A stretch of 64,000 bases of DNA from Eutypa lata (taxonomy: Eukaryota > Ascomycota > Sordariomycetes > Xylariales > Diatrypaceae). Below are positions 1 to 10,858 of the stretch, one piece after another (within the stretch, counting starts at the first letter, position 1; each line of letters opens with the position of its first letter). A program made the position numbers and the translations under genes. Location of the stretch: NCBI GenBank assembly GCA_022661535.1, contig JAKULF010000005.1, positions 3,100,001 through 3,164,000 of the forward strand, read 5' to 3'. The notes below the pieces were generated by a model. That model ran no database searches, had not been told where the DNA came from, and worked only from the letters and a program-made list of their open reading frames with translations.

Positions 1-2030
1 AAATAAAAGGAGAGTGACAATGCAGCTGTCCAGATAGATCAGAGGATCGATATTCTCACATCGTGCTTCGGTTAAAGCAAGCTTATTATTACATGTCCGT
101 CTGTTTGGGTATGGGCCATTGATAAGGTTGCTTGCTGTAGTGGACACGTTCGGGGCGCATGTTGTCTTAACCTATTTGGCATGTTCTTTCCTGTCTGTAG
201 TAGCTTTGAGCCAAATATAGCCCAAGTCAGGTCGATCACCGTATGAGGCATTTCACCAATGTGTGGTAGGATGTAACGGTCTGTCGGCCATATTCCAGTT
301 TCGTCCAACCTGTTACCCTATGCTAGATTGACGAAAGCCGACAATTTGAACAGCTTCAAAGGACCCTCTGACATCACAACGGAATATTATCCACCCACCC
401 ATCACCTGTGCGACGTATATGCCTACGACATCTCTTGAGGATTTGCGAGGCGATACTGCGCCAACACGGATGACGAATATACAATGTGCCGACACGGTGT
501 TTTATTCGAATTACATAAAAGACACTTCTTGGCCGAACATTTCACTTGCTAATCGTATGCACCAGGTCTGTAAAGGCAATGGAAGAGCTGATACTACTCG
601 ACAGAAGTGCTTAGTCGCCCAATAATCGTCTTACTGTGTGTCAACTGACCCCAATCCTGAGAAGTGCGGGGGGTTAAACAGGACCCTTGAAGATTTGGAG
701 TCAACTTCTCGACAAACTAACAGTCTAGGTGCAAAACAAGCAATCCTTCCAACATCATAAGTTTGCTTGGGCAGACGGGCAGGGCTTGGTAGTCGATCTT
801 AGATCTTAGCTACGTTGGCTAAGCAATAGACTATCTCAGCCCACGTTACGCCGTTCAACGCTTGATGATCTTCAGTCGTGGAAAATCTTATAGTGACTTA
901 AGGGTTGTTCATCTCCTAAAGTCCACCTCTCAAGCTTACATACGTGGTAGCTATAATCGATAGGACCCCGCAATTCAAACATCGTGGGGAATAAAGGCAT
1001 ATTCAGCTTGTCAAAGACCATATGTTGTTAATAGGGTGAAGCTGCATATAGACTAAGTAGTTAGTAGACATATTACCCCTCCTGCCCTCCTTACAGATGC
1101 GTATTCAGGTATTCTAGCATCTCTATATCGATTTTCTCAGGATCCATTGAATCCTGTCGATCTGTCTACGTAAGGTATAACGATTGATAGATGAAACGCA
1201 AGACATCCAATACCAAGGTCGTTTCACACGCACGATATCATCATAGTGTGTAACATATTCAAGCAGTCGGCCGAGTATATCTTTCGCTCCATGGGAGCCA
1301 TGGGAGCATATGATGAATCCGTAGCCCGAAAACACCCGTTCCGTTATTTTACGGGTTGTATAGGGTGACTATGATGTAAATTTGCAGTGAAATGCCACGA
1401 GGCAGCGAGGTTAGCTTCGATTTTAGAAATGGCCTTTCTTGGAAAACATGTCGTACGTAACAACCACCCTCAATACCCCTCCCTCCCTAGAAATAGGTTG
1501 CTAAGCCAAGTACCGATGACGTTTATTCACACGTGCTACTACAGGCATGTGCAGGTTAGTCTTGGGGTATTCGTCTCAATCTAATGAACAGAGTAGTTGA
1601 CTGCTTGCCCACAATGTATTCACAACAGAAGAGTCTGGAATCAGTAATCTAGTCTAGTCTAACCTTCGGACAATCTATTCATGATACCTTGGCACCAACC
1701 AACGGGCTTGACATAGTAGCGTTCAGCATTGTAGAATCTGCTCGGCAATAAGGCCCAGTCTAGGCCTTCCGGTATCACATAGGTCGTATGCGCAAGAATA
1801 CCCGCATCCAAGAGCATACTATGTCAATGTGCCTACAAAATCCCCCGCATTGAGATACAGATACGGACTGATGGAGCACTACTAAAGACAACTTAAAGTC
1901 TTTCCCGGAGAACGGGTAGTAACTATACAACTGTATGATTGCTTTTCAACCCCCTTTTTATAGCTACTTCTTACCTAGGTAGGTAGTACAGCGAAGTAAT
2001 ACAAGAAGGTCAAGGTATTATGTAACGGAG

Positions 2031-2111
2031 CCAGGTGGGTGACAGAAAAATTGGCGGACCTTGCCTACGCGGGCGGTATTGAATTCGCCAATTTTTATGT
2101 CACCCACCTGG
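2031..2111. repeat. Inverted repeat, 26-bp arms with 29-bp spacer
   Basis: The left arm at 2031-2056 begins CCAGGTGGGTGACA. The right arm at 2086-2111 is its reverse complement with one mismatch in 26 positions, and 29 bases separate them. A transcript would fold into a strong hairpin. The arms could be terminal inverted repeats of a very small element, or a stem from a decayed transposon. Only a weak GAG/GGAG similarity flanks the arms, so a target-site duplication is not convincing. Confidence 0.8.
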
Positions 2112-2699
2112 GAGCGCAGCCAGAGGAGGGGACACAGACACGTGCGAGCAATGCGCTAGGCTTACCAGCTAGCAGGTTGGCTTTTGATCACCGAAGTATC
2201 ACAATACACAAAGTGAACTTTCTGAAACAAGAGCTGCTTTGCTGCCACTTGACGTATCAAGGTCCGCCCTGGAACAGAGCGGAATGAGAAGACTTCTCCG
2301 GGTCTACAGTTGTCAGACTTGTTTGTGTATCTGCTCTCGAAATTGGCGGTAAAGGCGTCGGTATCTAGTTCAGTGAAACATGGTCAACAAGGCGCCTGTT
2401 GGCCAAATGTGTACTTATTAATAGGATCTACGTGCCGTGTGAAGGGCACCCAGTAACCTCGCATGTACCCTGCCAATGTCGCATTAGGAAAGGCGATGCG
2501 AGTGCTTGAGCTTCCATCAGCTAAGGAGTAGCAAGTCAACCAGTGAGCATTATAAGGGTTAATCCGGTTAAAGGCGTTTGTCTAGTTTCAAGCGCAACTG
2601 ACGCTTCATCGTGGGAGTATACCAAAAACGACAGAGTCGCACCGGTACAATTAAGATCTAGCGTTGAAGCCCGCTACATGAAGCTGAGTTATTACTTTC

Positions 2700-3400
2700 T
2701 TAAACATATTGTGTGAAGCGGAACTCGTCCAAATCCTGCTCTGGTACATCAAGCGATCTAGTCGGCGGTGGGAACACAAACATATGATTCCATTTGAAAG
2801 AGACGAAGACTTAGGATCAATCACTCTTGTATGCTGGTACCTCAGCTTCAACGACTGCCGTGGGGATAGCGCCAGTGGGATAGTTGGTAATAATATTAGC
2901 AATAATGGCCTGTAGTCTCCCATACGCGTTAGTGAACGTCTCATCCTGCCTGTTATTTCCAAGCAAGCCCCTTATACCGTCGAGAAGGCCAGCGTCCAAG
3001 CGATTCAAGGGGTATCGTTCTAGGAGGTCTTCAACCTCACTGTTATTCATCCCTGATCATGATGTCTCAAGGGCCGAGGATGCTTCACCATGATTAGCAG
3101 TACGGTGAGTAAAGCAAGCCCCTTCATACTTATATCGATTTACCATAGTGAAATGGACTTTCCGGAACTCAGCCAGGGGCGCCGTTCGTAGGGTTCTTTT
3201 TCCGTTAATAGCAGGGCCCCAGTACACCGTACCATAGACAATATAAGCAGCCTGGTACGCCCTGTTCATCGCAATATATGTTGCAGTCTTAAAGTCGGAG
3301 ACCGAGAGGCGGCGGAGACAGAAATGGCGAGTATAGTAAGACGCGGATAGGAGACCGATATGCTTCTCGTTGAGCCAAGTCCTATCGAATATCGGTGGTG
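2700..3400 (-). pseudogene. Decayed reading frame, family not recognised
   Basis: One minus-strand frame running from about 3398 down to about 2700 is open for some 230 codons apart from three stops (TGA near 3057, then TGA and TAA near 2813-2819). This is far fewer stops than the neighbouring sequence. The conceptual product has normal amino-acid variety, for example YQAAYIVYGTVYWGP and later LNRLDAGLLDGIRGLLG and EQDLDEFRF. The upstream limit could be an intron acceptor (GATAG) near 3380. I do not recognise the family. It may be a pseudogene, a stop-containing remnant of a mobile element, or an exon set whose introns I cannot place. Confidence 0.35.
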
Positions 3401-4648
3401 TTTACGGATATTCTGCTTCATCGGTTTGCGTGAGGGATAAAAAGGAACACTTGAGTTGGGTATGAGGAGTACCTGGAACCGCCGCCCGGAACTATGGGTT
3501 CTCCTCTTCGCTGCCTAAGACCGTTTGCATCGTCGACGCTTTCGCCTCTTACATAACCTTTTTATTTTTTAATATTCCTGATTCTTGAGTGTTTTTGAAG
3601 CTCACTTGCCGCACCCATGATATTGATCACAACTTGGGGCTTGCTCATAACACTACAGGGAGTTAATGTATCCATCAGGAGACAACCTTCACTTCAGTTT
3701 ACTGGAAGATATAAGCTTTGATCATAGGTCTGGCTCGGACGGAACACCTAGAGTAAGCGTCGATACTATACCTTTACGGAAAATTAGAGACTCCGACGTA
3801 GAGATGTGAGGGATATAGGGAAGCATACCCTAAGTTTTTGGTTTGACGCCCTGGTAACGGACGCCGCCAACCTCACGACAGCACCGAAAAGGGGCGCTGC
3901 CGTGACAGAGAGTATCGCCACGAGGTAGGGAAGGGTTACTGTGCCCTTCAAATTGGGCAGAAATAAGTGACACGAAAGAAAGGAGAAATGGAGGATGCTG
4001 TACGAGAATAGGAATAAGGGTCAAAATCTTCAACTTATACCACCACTCGTGACCTTGACTGGCTAATAAGAACTAGATTGTTCAGGTGTTGATTCACCCT
4101 TGCCGAGCAATAATGTAAAAAGCATTGCCCAGCCAGGCTACCAGCGGACCGAGACACGCGGACCGAGATGTACATACGCGGATTAAGAGTGAGTAGCTCG
4201 GACCGGTAACGGAACAGCTGTGCATCTCGACCCATAACTGTACTGATTCAGCGGTGTAGTAGTCGCAGACTCGGCGGAGGCAAAGCAAGTATGCTACCCC
4301 TGAATGTGTATACACATATGTGGATCCTTTACCTACTCAACTCGCAGAATCACGGCGCAGCATTTCTAAGGCGTAGTACGAATTACTAGAAAGCACCCAA
4401 GTACGTCAATAAAGATTCTTTATGAAACTGATAGGGTTAGGGCAGTCTAGGAGAAGGGTTTAAGGAACTACTGTGTTGTTGACTTACTTGTTATGGAAAC
4501 TCACGAACCACATCCAGTGCTGACACCAGCCAAACTATCGGGTTCTAATGTATCTCTGATCACTGACGATTCACCGTTCACTAATCGAGAGATACCTATT
4601 GATACTGGAGATAGGTTTTATATTCTTGAATTTTTAGTGGTACCTTGC

Positions 4649-5560
4649 CTACTCATCACGCTTCGATTGGTCCAACTTCGAAAGCACCTCACTTCCAGGG
4701 CGTTCGCTATCCCACTGCTTTCTCGGTAGCTCGAAAGTTGAAGTAATCCGTCCATAAGCCATGCCACCAAGCTGGGATATGGGCCGGAGTTTTTCTAGTT
4801 CTATATGACTTACGGCCGAGTTGGTGGCATCTTCACGTACCCAGAAACGGGTCGCTTGGATGAGCACCACGGCAGCCACACTCATCGCTTTCCCCTGGTG
4901 GTTATGGTTATCAAACTCCTTAATGTCAACGGCCTTTCCCTCTATCGAGAAAACGGATTCCTGCACTCGTGACGGACGGACTGTCGTAGTGGGCGCCTCA
5001 GTAAGGCCAGATACGTCCCATTCCGAAACACCATATGGGGCATCTATAGATGTCGCATTCACGGCTTCCATCATGTTCTCAGAAACGGTGTTGATGACGC
5101 ATTCTTTCGTCTCCTTGAGGTTCCGATATGTGTCTTTTTCGCGCCCTACCCGTGCGGAGAACCCAACGATAAACGTAGGAGGGTCGTGATCAACGACTTG
5201 AAAATAGCTAAAAGGGGCCAGGTTCTTTGTTTTCCCATCTCCCGAAACCGTGCTGATAAACCCAACTGGCCTAGGCGCGATGCCCGAGATTAGCAGCCGA
5301 TAGTTATCTATCATTGACCGGTCTGATGCGAAGGGGTCGACTTCTTTATGCCCAACGGAAGGGTCGTAGCCCCAGCGTACACCTTGCCCGTAGTCCCATT
5401 CGGGATCAGGGTGTTTGGTGACTTCGATGGGGGCGTTGGAACGATCGAAATCGGGGCGGCTAGACTGAGTCTTAGCAAAATTCGCAACCCTCTCCACGAT
5501 GCTTTGACTTGTTTTGGGCTTTTCAGGTGCTTTTGCGGCGATTGAAGTGCTCATCTTCAT
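4649..5560 (-). CDS. Flavin reductase-like (FMN-binding split-barrel) protein
   Basis: Single-exon gene of 303 aa if the ATG at 5560 is used; a second ATG at 5554 lies two codons inside. The frame stays open upstream without another ATG. The N-terminal ~70 residues look variable. From about residue 75 the protein shows the flavin reductase-like pattern: APRPVGFISTVS, then NLAPFSYFQVV, DPPTFIVGF, KDTYRNLKET, CVINTVSE, a GLTEAPTT/PSRVQES segment, and a late KLRPISQLGGMAYGRI block. Members bind FMN and are usually NAD(P)H:flavin reductases or flavoprotein oxygenases; the substrate cannot be read here. It is transcribed divergently from the ATP synthase delta gene with 952 bp between starts. The family assignment is confident and the physiological role is unknown. 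Confidence 0.85.
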   Translation of the reverse strand: MKMSTSIAAKAPEKPKTSQSIVERVANFAKTQSSRPDFDRSNAPIEVTKHPDPEWDYGQGVRWGYDPSVGHKEVDPFASDRSMIDNYRLLISGIAPRPVGFISTVSGDGKTKNLAPFSYFQVVDHDPPTFIVGFSARVGREKDTYRNLKETKECVINTVSENMMEAVNATSIDAPYGVSEWDVSGLTEAPTTTVRPSRVQESVFSIEGKAVDIKEFDNHNHQGKAMSVAAVVLIQATRFWVREDATNSAVSHIELEKLRPISQLGGMAYGRITSTFELPRKQWDSERPGSEVLSKLDQSKRDE

Positions 5561-6512
5561 AAGTAAGCCCGGTCTATTTGACAAGATAGGTATTGGACGC
5601 CTATGGTCACTATTAGAATCACAGGTTCACGATATCATTCTTTATGGGTGACCGTACCGTGAAGAGATAAAACGTCCAACTGCCTGGACGGCACTTGATC
5701 TCATATTTCGATATTCTAAGGAGAGCGTATACTTTGATGCAATAACCCTTTAGAGAACTGGCCTAGGCAAATCTATGGCTACTGTCCCGGATGACTATCT
5801 GGGTAGGTATAGAGACATCTTGTTCCAGTCCATGTCAGTTATTATACTACGTAGCGGATGGCCTAGAGGGGGCTCGGTTCATGCTTCCGATTATTCTCCT
5901 TTTCCGGCGCATCCTCCGGTGTCGTTAGTCTAGCAGATAAGTGAACGGGGCCATTAGTGGGACATATGGATGCCGTACAGCGGTTATTGACGGCGATGAG
6001 TAATATACCAATACGGGTGTATGGTAGCCAAATGGAGGGGGATTCGAACAACATAAATATATCAGGAGTCGGAATGAAATACCGACATTACGAAACAAAC
6101 CTCCGGACTGGCTTAACTACGGTATGCACGCGTTCAGCTTTGTATTTTATTGTATCAATCTAGATGTATTTAGTTAAGGAGGGACATTATAATTCTAAAA
6201 GGGCTAATCTAAAAAGTTGAAGCCCGTTAAGGAGCGAGCATACCTCTCTCGAAGTACTAAGTATCTCAAGTTCTGGTCATGTGACCAGAGCTAACCTGAG
6301 GTTTTTTGCCCACCCGCCCATCCACCCGATGCCCGCCCCGTAATTTCAAGATTCCATGTAACTGTGTAGAAGAGGTTCGTTTAGCCAATGCCGAATTGAT
6401 CCGACACCGAGCAAATAATTCCTCAGGTTTAGGTACACTACGGGAAACGTCTTAGCACGATCGTGAAGGTGCTCATCGTCATTCATCTCCTCAATTGGCA
6501 ATACCAATCAAC
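5561..6512. other. Divergent intergenic region
   Basis: This 952-bp region separates the starts of the flavin-reductase-like gene (minus) and the ATP synthase delta gene (plus), so it should hold both promoters. I see no coding sequence in it. No regulatory motif could be assigned. Confidence 0.5.
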
Positions 6513-7312
6513 ATGAATACCCTCCGCGTCGCTCGTGTAGCTCTCAGGGCGGCCCGTCCTACAGCTCTAAGAGTTCCTCTTCAGCGAAGAACCTATGCTG
6601 ATGCTGCACCCGACAAGGTGAGTGTGCCCCTCTCAATACCGTACCGACTACATTTAAGCTAACTTGCATTCTAGATCAAGCTGAGCTTGTCCCTTCCTCA
6701 CCAGGTACGAAACCAACGAAGAGCGATCACTACCCACCTATCTACCGATCTCCATACCCGATAACACCATCTCGTCTTATCTCATCGCGAATTTCTAGTA
6801 CAATGCTAGGAGTAGCTCACTAATTGCCGCAACAGTCTATCTTCAAGTCCCAGGATGTCGTTCAGGTCAACCTCCCCGCCGAGTCGGGAGAGATGGGTGT
6901 TCTGGCAAACCACGTTCCGTCCATCGAGCAACTGAAGCCGGGTTTGATTGAGGTTGTCGAGGAGAATGGAGGCAGCAAGCAGTTCTTCCGTACGTGCGCA
7001 CAACCAGAGCGAATTTATAACATCTCAAACTGAACAACATTTTTGTCTAGTGTCTGGTGGATTCGCCACTGTCCAGCCCAACTCGGTTCTGAGCATTAAC
7101 GCTGTCGAGGGTTACCCCCTGGAGGACTTCAGCGCCGAGGCTGTGAGGTCTCAGATTGCGGAGGCGCAGAAGGTCGCAAACGGCAGTGGAAGTGAGCAGG
7201 ACATCACAGAGGCCAAGATTGAGTTAGAGGTAAGAGCAATGGTTCCGCCGTTGAATATCGTGGCAACTAACAATTGTAGGTTCTGGAGAGTCTGCAGGCT
7301 GTCCTCAAATAG
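6513..7312 (+). CDS. ATP16: Mitochondrial F1F0 ATP synthase subunit delta
   Basis: Five exons join to 166 aa: 6513-6617, 6675-6704, 6836-6989, 7051-7229 and 7280-7312. All junctions are GT..AG and phases agree. The first exon encodes an arginine-rich, acid-free presequence ending RRTYADAA, which fits mitochondrial import and cleavage. The mature part carries the delta/epsilon beta-sandwich signature: QVNLPAESGEMGVLANHVPSI, then LKPGLIEVVEE, and SGGFATVQPNSVLSINAVE, followed by the C-terminal helical hairpin (EAVRSQIAEAQKVA to the final VLESLQAVLK). The subunit forms part of the central stalk linking the catalytic head to the c-ring in the inner membrane. Length matches fungal Atp16 (about 160-165 aa). 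Exon 2 is only 30 nt. Confidence 0.95.
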
Positions 7313-7708
7313 ATTGTATAAAGCTAGGGAAGAAGAGCTGCTACGGCATCTTGTACATCACACATATTCTTATTATAACAGTTGAGCGGGTGTCCAAGAA
7401 TCGTATGGTGCAGTTTGACCAATGCACTTTCCATCAAAATGTGACGGCAGTCGCTCTAGGGCATGCAGCGTAATGGGAGCAGCTTCTGAACCTTCTCCGA
7501 TATTGACCTTCAAGACTACAACTTTCCGTTCCGTCCTTGAAGATACATCATCCTAGAATCGCGTATCTCCCTTCTACCCTTTCTTCGACGTATTACTAGA
7601 GATATTCCTTGCCGTTTCATTGTTTCTGCGCTGGCCAACCAAGCAATATATCTATGCCCCTCTCCCCAAACCACTTGAGTACTAATCCTAACCGGAGAGA
7701 TAGTGAAT
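7313..7708. other. Tandem intergenic region
   Basis: These 396 bp between the ATP synthase delta stop and the next start should contain the ATP16 3' end and the promoter of the cysteine-knuckle gene. Nothing else is recognisable. Confidence 0.5.
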
Positions 7709-10700
7709 ATGTCAATTGAATCTTCGAGTGATCAACTGACAATGACTACGACACTAAGCCTGGTTAACGATCCTGAGCCCATTATTCCGAGTGGTTTCGT
7801 AACATCTCGCATACACCAATTCCACAGCCTAACCCACCCTGATGAGTCTTCGCCCTTAGACCCCTTGTTACAGGAATGGGAGCGAGCACATATCCATTTT
7901 AGTTAGGGACATCACTCGGGTTCTCGTTTCACCCAATTATTACAAGACCAGTCTAATCCGGCGCCACCCGGGCTCGTTCGTTACGACCATTTGCTTTCGA
8001 AAGATGATAGGAAGACATATAGTGAAGATCATATTTCTACTGCGACTAAGAGACATGATCTATGCTGTCCACAGGTTGACCTTCCTACATTATCCCAACC
8101 AGCAGATACAAGCCGTGCAATGCCAAGCCAGCCACACCCTTCAGTATTAACGACGGAAAGGCAGAAAAGAGGCTCGGCACGAAGTTTGTTCGAGGAGTAT
8201 GGCATAGCCAGACCTCCAGGCTAGTTTTCAGACGAGGAAGGCTTGTCTCTTTCGAGTGATGGATCCGCTGATCCCCGAATTTGTTGCCGAATCTGTCATA
8301 TTTGTTCCGCGCATAACTGGCACACGCTTTGCTCGGCTTGTGGACATACACTTTGCGAGAAGTGCCCTTGCGAAACATCTGAAACTATAGAGGCGACAGA
8401 CACAAGCCTCTCCGATAATTATAAGAAGGCTCCAATACCTCGAAAAACCAATGTTAAGAATCAGTCAGGTCAACGGTTCGACGCAGAACATCACCACAGT
8501 GCAACTACTGAATCTAAACAGCCCCGAAGGATCCAAGGTGACGACAAACATAAAGGCTCTTCTACTCCCCATCGTGAGGATTCCCCCTGGAAACCCAAGC
8601 AGAAAAGAATCAGAAGGCATGACCTTACAGAGCAAAAGTCAACACCCTCTTTTCAGCAGCATAGTCTTCGGCCACAGCGATCTGTTCAAGCTGTAAGCGA
8701 GAACCCTTTCTTGATTGCGGATCGAGAAGCGAAAGGAAGGACTTCAGCCTTCTCTGCTGCCGACAACAATATGGACACCGCGAGTCGAGGGGAAGGACAA
8801 CACAGTGGTATCGATCACCGTAACAGACAAGTTTATACTGAACCTTTATGTCCGGCTACGCCCACAGGGCATTATTCCTACCATCATGGTCTACTACGTG
8901 CTTCACGGGAAAGCTCCAGAAGCCAGGAGTATTCTACTCATGCTCCGTCGCCTATAGTCACCACTGCCGTCACTCGTTCGTATGAGTCACATCCTCGGCA
9001 AGTATATTTACCAGCTCCAGCCGACCGTTTTGACCACGCTACATTGCAGAAGCACCATGGTGATACAGGTCGCGATATCACGGGGCATCTCACAACAACG
9101 CATCCCCCTCAACGTATCCAGGATGGCAAGCCACTTAGATATCCCCAGCATGACCAAACCGAGATTTCAAAACATGCAGATACGTCCGCGCAGACCAAAG
9201 GGCGAAAGTTAGCTAGGAATACTGATTTGGAAGAGGACAAATATCACCTCTGGTCCCGTCAAAACAACCAGCGTGTCGAGCCAAGCCTGGTGCCTAAAGA
9301 CTTTAAAGGGCACCATGTTGACAGACACGATCATCCTAAATATGATATAGACACAGCCGATTCAAGCAAAGCCCATTATTTCACTCATACCAGCACCCAC
9401 GGCTCTAGCCACGCCCAAAAGCGTAGTGGTAGCCGAAGGTCCACTCCAGTAAAGCAGCCGACCACAGATCGCTCCTCTCATAGAGAACCCACGCCTCCAG
9501 GTCGCGTATTCAGTCCACCCTCTTGGCTGGCACACCCCAGCAAACAAGCTGGTGATGCCTTCTCCCGGTTGCGTCACATCGAAACAAAGAGCCACGGTGA
9601 CTTCTTGCACACTGGGGTCAAGCATGTGGAGGAAAAGGGAACTAAGAGACCGAAAACTGCTAATCACAGTACGGGACTGCTGCGTAACCTATACAGCAGG
9701 GTATCAGGGCATAGTAACGGGATAGACAGGCCTTCCGTGCCATCTCCACCCACCGCATTACATGTGACACATCACCAGAGGCCAGAGCTCTGGATGGGTT
9801 CCCAAGCTAGCGTACACTCGGCATCTCGAGCATCGCATCAGCATCAGCAGCCGCAGCCGGAGATCAACTGGTTGTCCAGTTCACCACCAGTTTTGACTAC
9901 AACAACGGCGCGAGCCCAGCACCTCCAAGCACAACGAGATGCTAGTAATAAGCACCTGATGCCCCCAACATCCACTCTTTCACGCAAATCCATGGAGTCT
10001 TTGAGACAGGAATCAAGATCTAAGCAAGAGCAAGAGCAAGAGCAAGAGCGGCACAAACAGACCTCCACGCGAACTAGAGCGCACCAGCACTCGCCACTGC
10101 CCACAAGTGAGCGCTCCGTCTCACGCGAAGCGTCGCCTTGGAAAGGAAGAGAAAGCAAAGCCAGCGGAACAAGCCCAGCGCCTCTCCCTCTCCCTTATCA
10201 TCATCCTCATTCTCATCCTCCACACCATCACGACCTACTAGAATACAGCACAAGCGCTGCTCCACTAACAGACCATTACCATTACCATTACCATCACGGG
10301 AGCCACGACAGCAACCAATCTCAGGAGCAGCGGCAGCGGCAAAGAACCCCAGTCACGGCCATCGACAAAGCGTCGGATCTCGAGCTGCACCACCCCGACC
10401 CGATACTCCCGCCCAACCACCACCACGATCACCACCACTACTGCAGCTGGAGGGATCGCTACCTGGCGCTCGCCTCGGAGACCCGCTTGCTGAAGGCAGA
10501 GGTCTCCGCGCGGGCGGAGGTCATGGGCGAGGAGGTGCCGCAGTTCGCGTGCGCGTCTGCGCGTGGGGGCGAGGAAGGGAGAAGTAGCGGTGCTGATACT
10601 ACTGCTACTACCGCTGCTGTTGCTGCTATGGCGCGAAAGTCTGGTGAGGAGGTTCATCGGCGTCAGCAGCAGCAGCAGCAGCAGCAGGAAGTGGAGGAAG

Positions 10701-10858
10701 GAGTTGATGGTTATGATAGTGGTGATGGTGACGGTGATGATGGTAGCAGCCTAGGCCTCGAGGGCGTGACAATCGTCATGCACATGAGGGATAAGGATGA
10801 TTTGGTCATCGATACCGACTTGACACAGACGCAGACGCAGACGCACGAGGGTAGATAG
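7709..10858 (+). CDS. Cysteine-knuckle, low-complexity protein of unknown function
   Basis: From the ATG at 7709 to the stop at 10858 a single frame is open except for TAG codons at 7904 and 8222. Two small frame-preserving introns could remove them: 7902-7946 (45 nt, GTTAGG..AAG) and 8184-8231 (48 nt, GTTTGT..TTTTCAG), giving about 1018 aa. Their donors are weak and no branch site is clear. The region after 8243 has no ATG until well past the cysteine motif, so an upstream start is needed. At 8282-8371 lies a dense cysteine cluster (CCRICHIC, CSAC, CEKCPC) that looks like a treble-clef zinc site. The rest is disordered and rich in His, Ser, Gln and Pro, with EQEQEQE, HYHYHYHH, HDHHH, a polyGln run and TQTQTQT. 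GC rises sharply after about 10350. It resembles uncharacterised fungal proteins that pair an N-terminal cysteine cluster with a disordered tail. No function can be assigned. Confidence 0.65.
8282..8371 (+). other. Cysteine cluster, putative zinc-binding motif
   Basis: About thirty codons hold nine cysteines and several histidines, spaced as CxxC, xxC, then CxxC, then CxxCxC. The knuckle pairs CSAC and CEKC are separated by four residues. Such spacing is usual for structural zinc sites in protein- or RNA-binding modules. Metal binding is inferred and I do not match it to a named domain. Confidence 0.55.

Larger units (their letters stand above)
1..4648. other. Gene-poor left flank, no intact gene
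   Basis: No frame here combines useful length, an ATG start and a recognisable family. Composition is near-balanced and stops are frequent in all frames. Three things stand out: an inverted repeat at 2031-2111, a stop-interrupted frame on the minus strand at about 2700-3400, and an 11-base direct repeat (GCGGACCGAGA at 4144-4154 and 4158-4168). A TACCTAGGTAGGTA tetranucleotide motif lies at about 1973-1986. The stretch reads as intergenic or decayed sequence. Confidence 0.6.

Noticed and set aside
2039..2287. Plus-strand open frame of about 82 codons
   Set aside because: Its start lies inside the inverted repeat, there is no ATG at the stated start, and the product resembles nothing.
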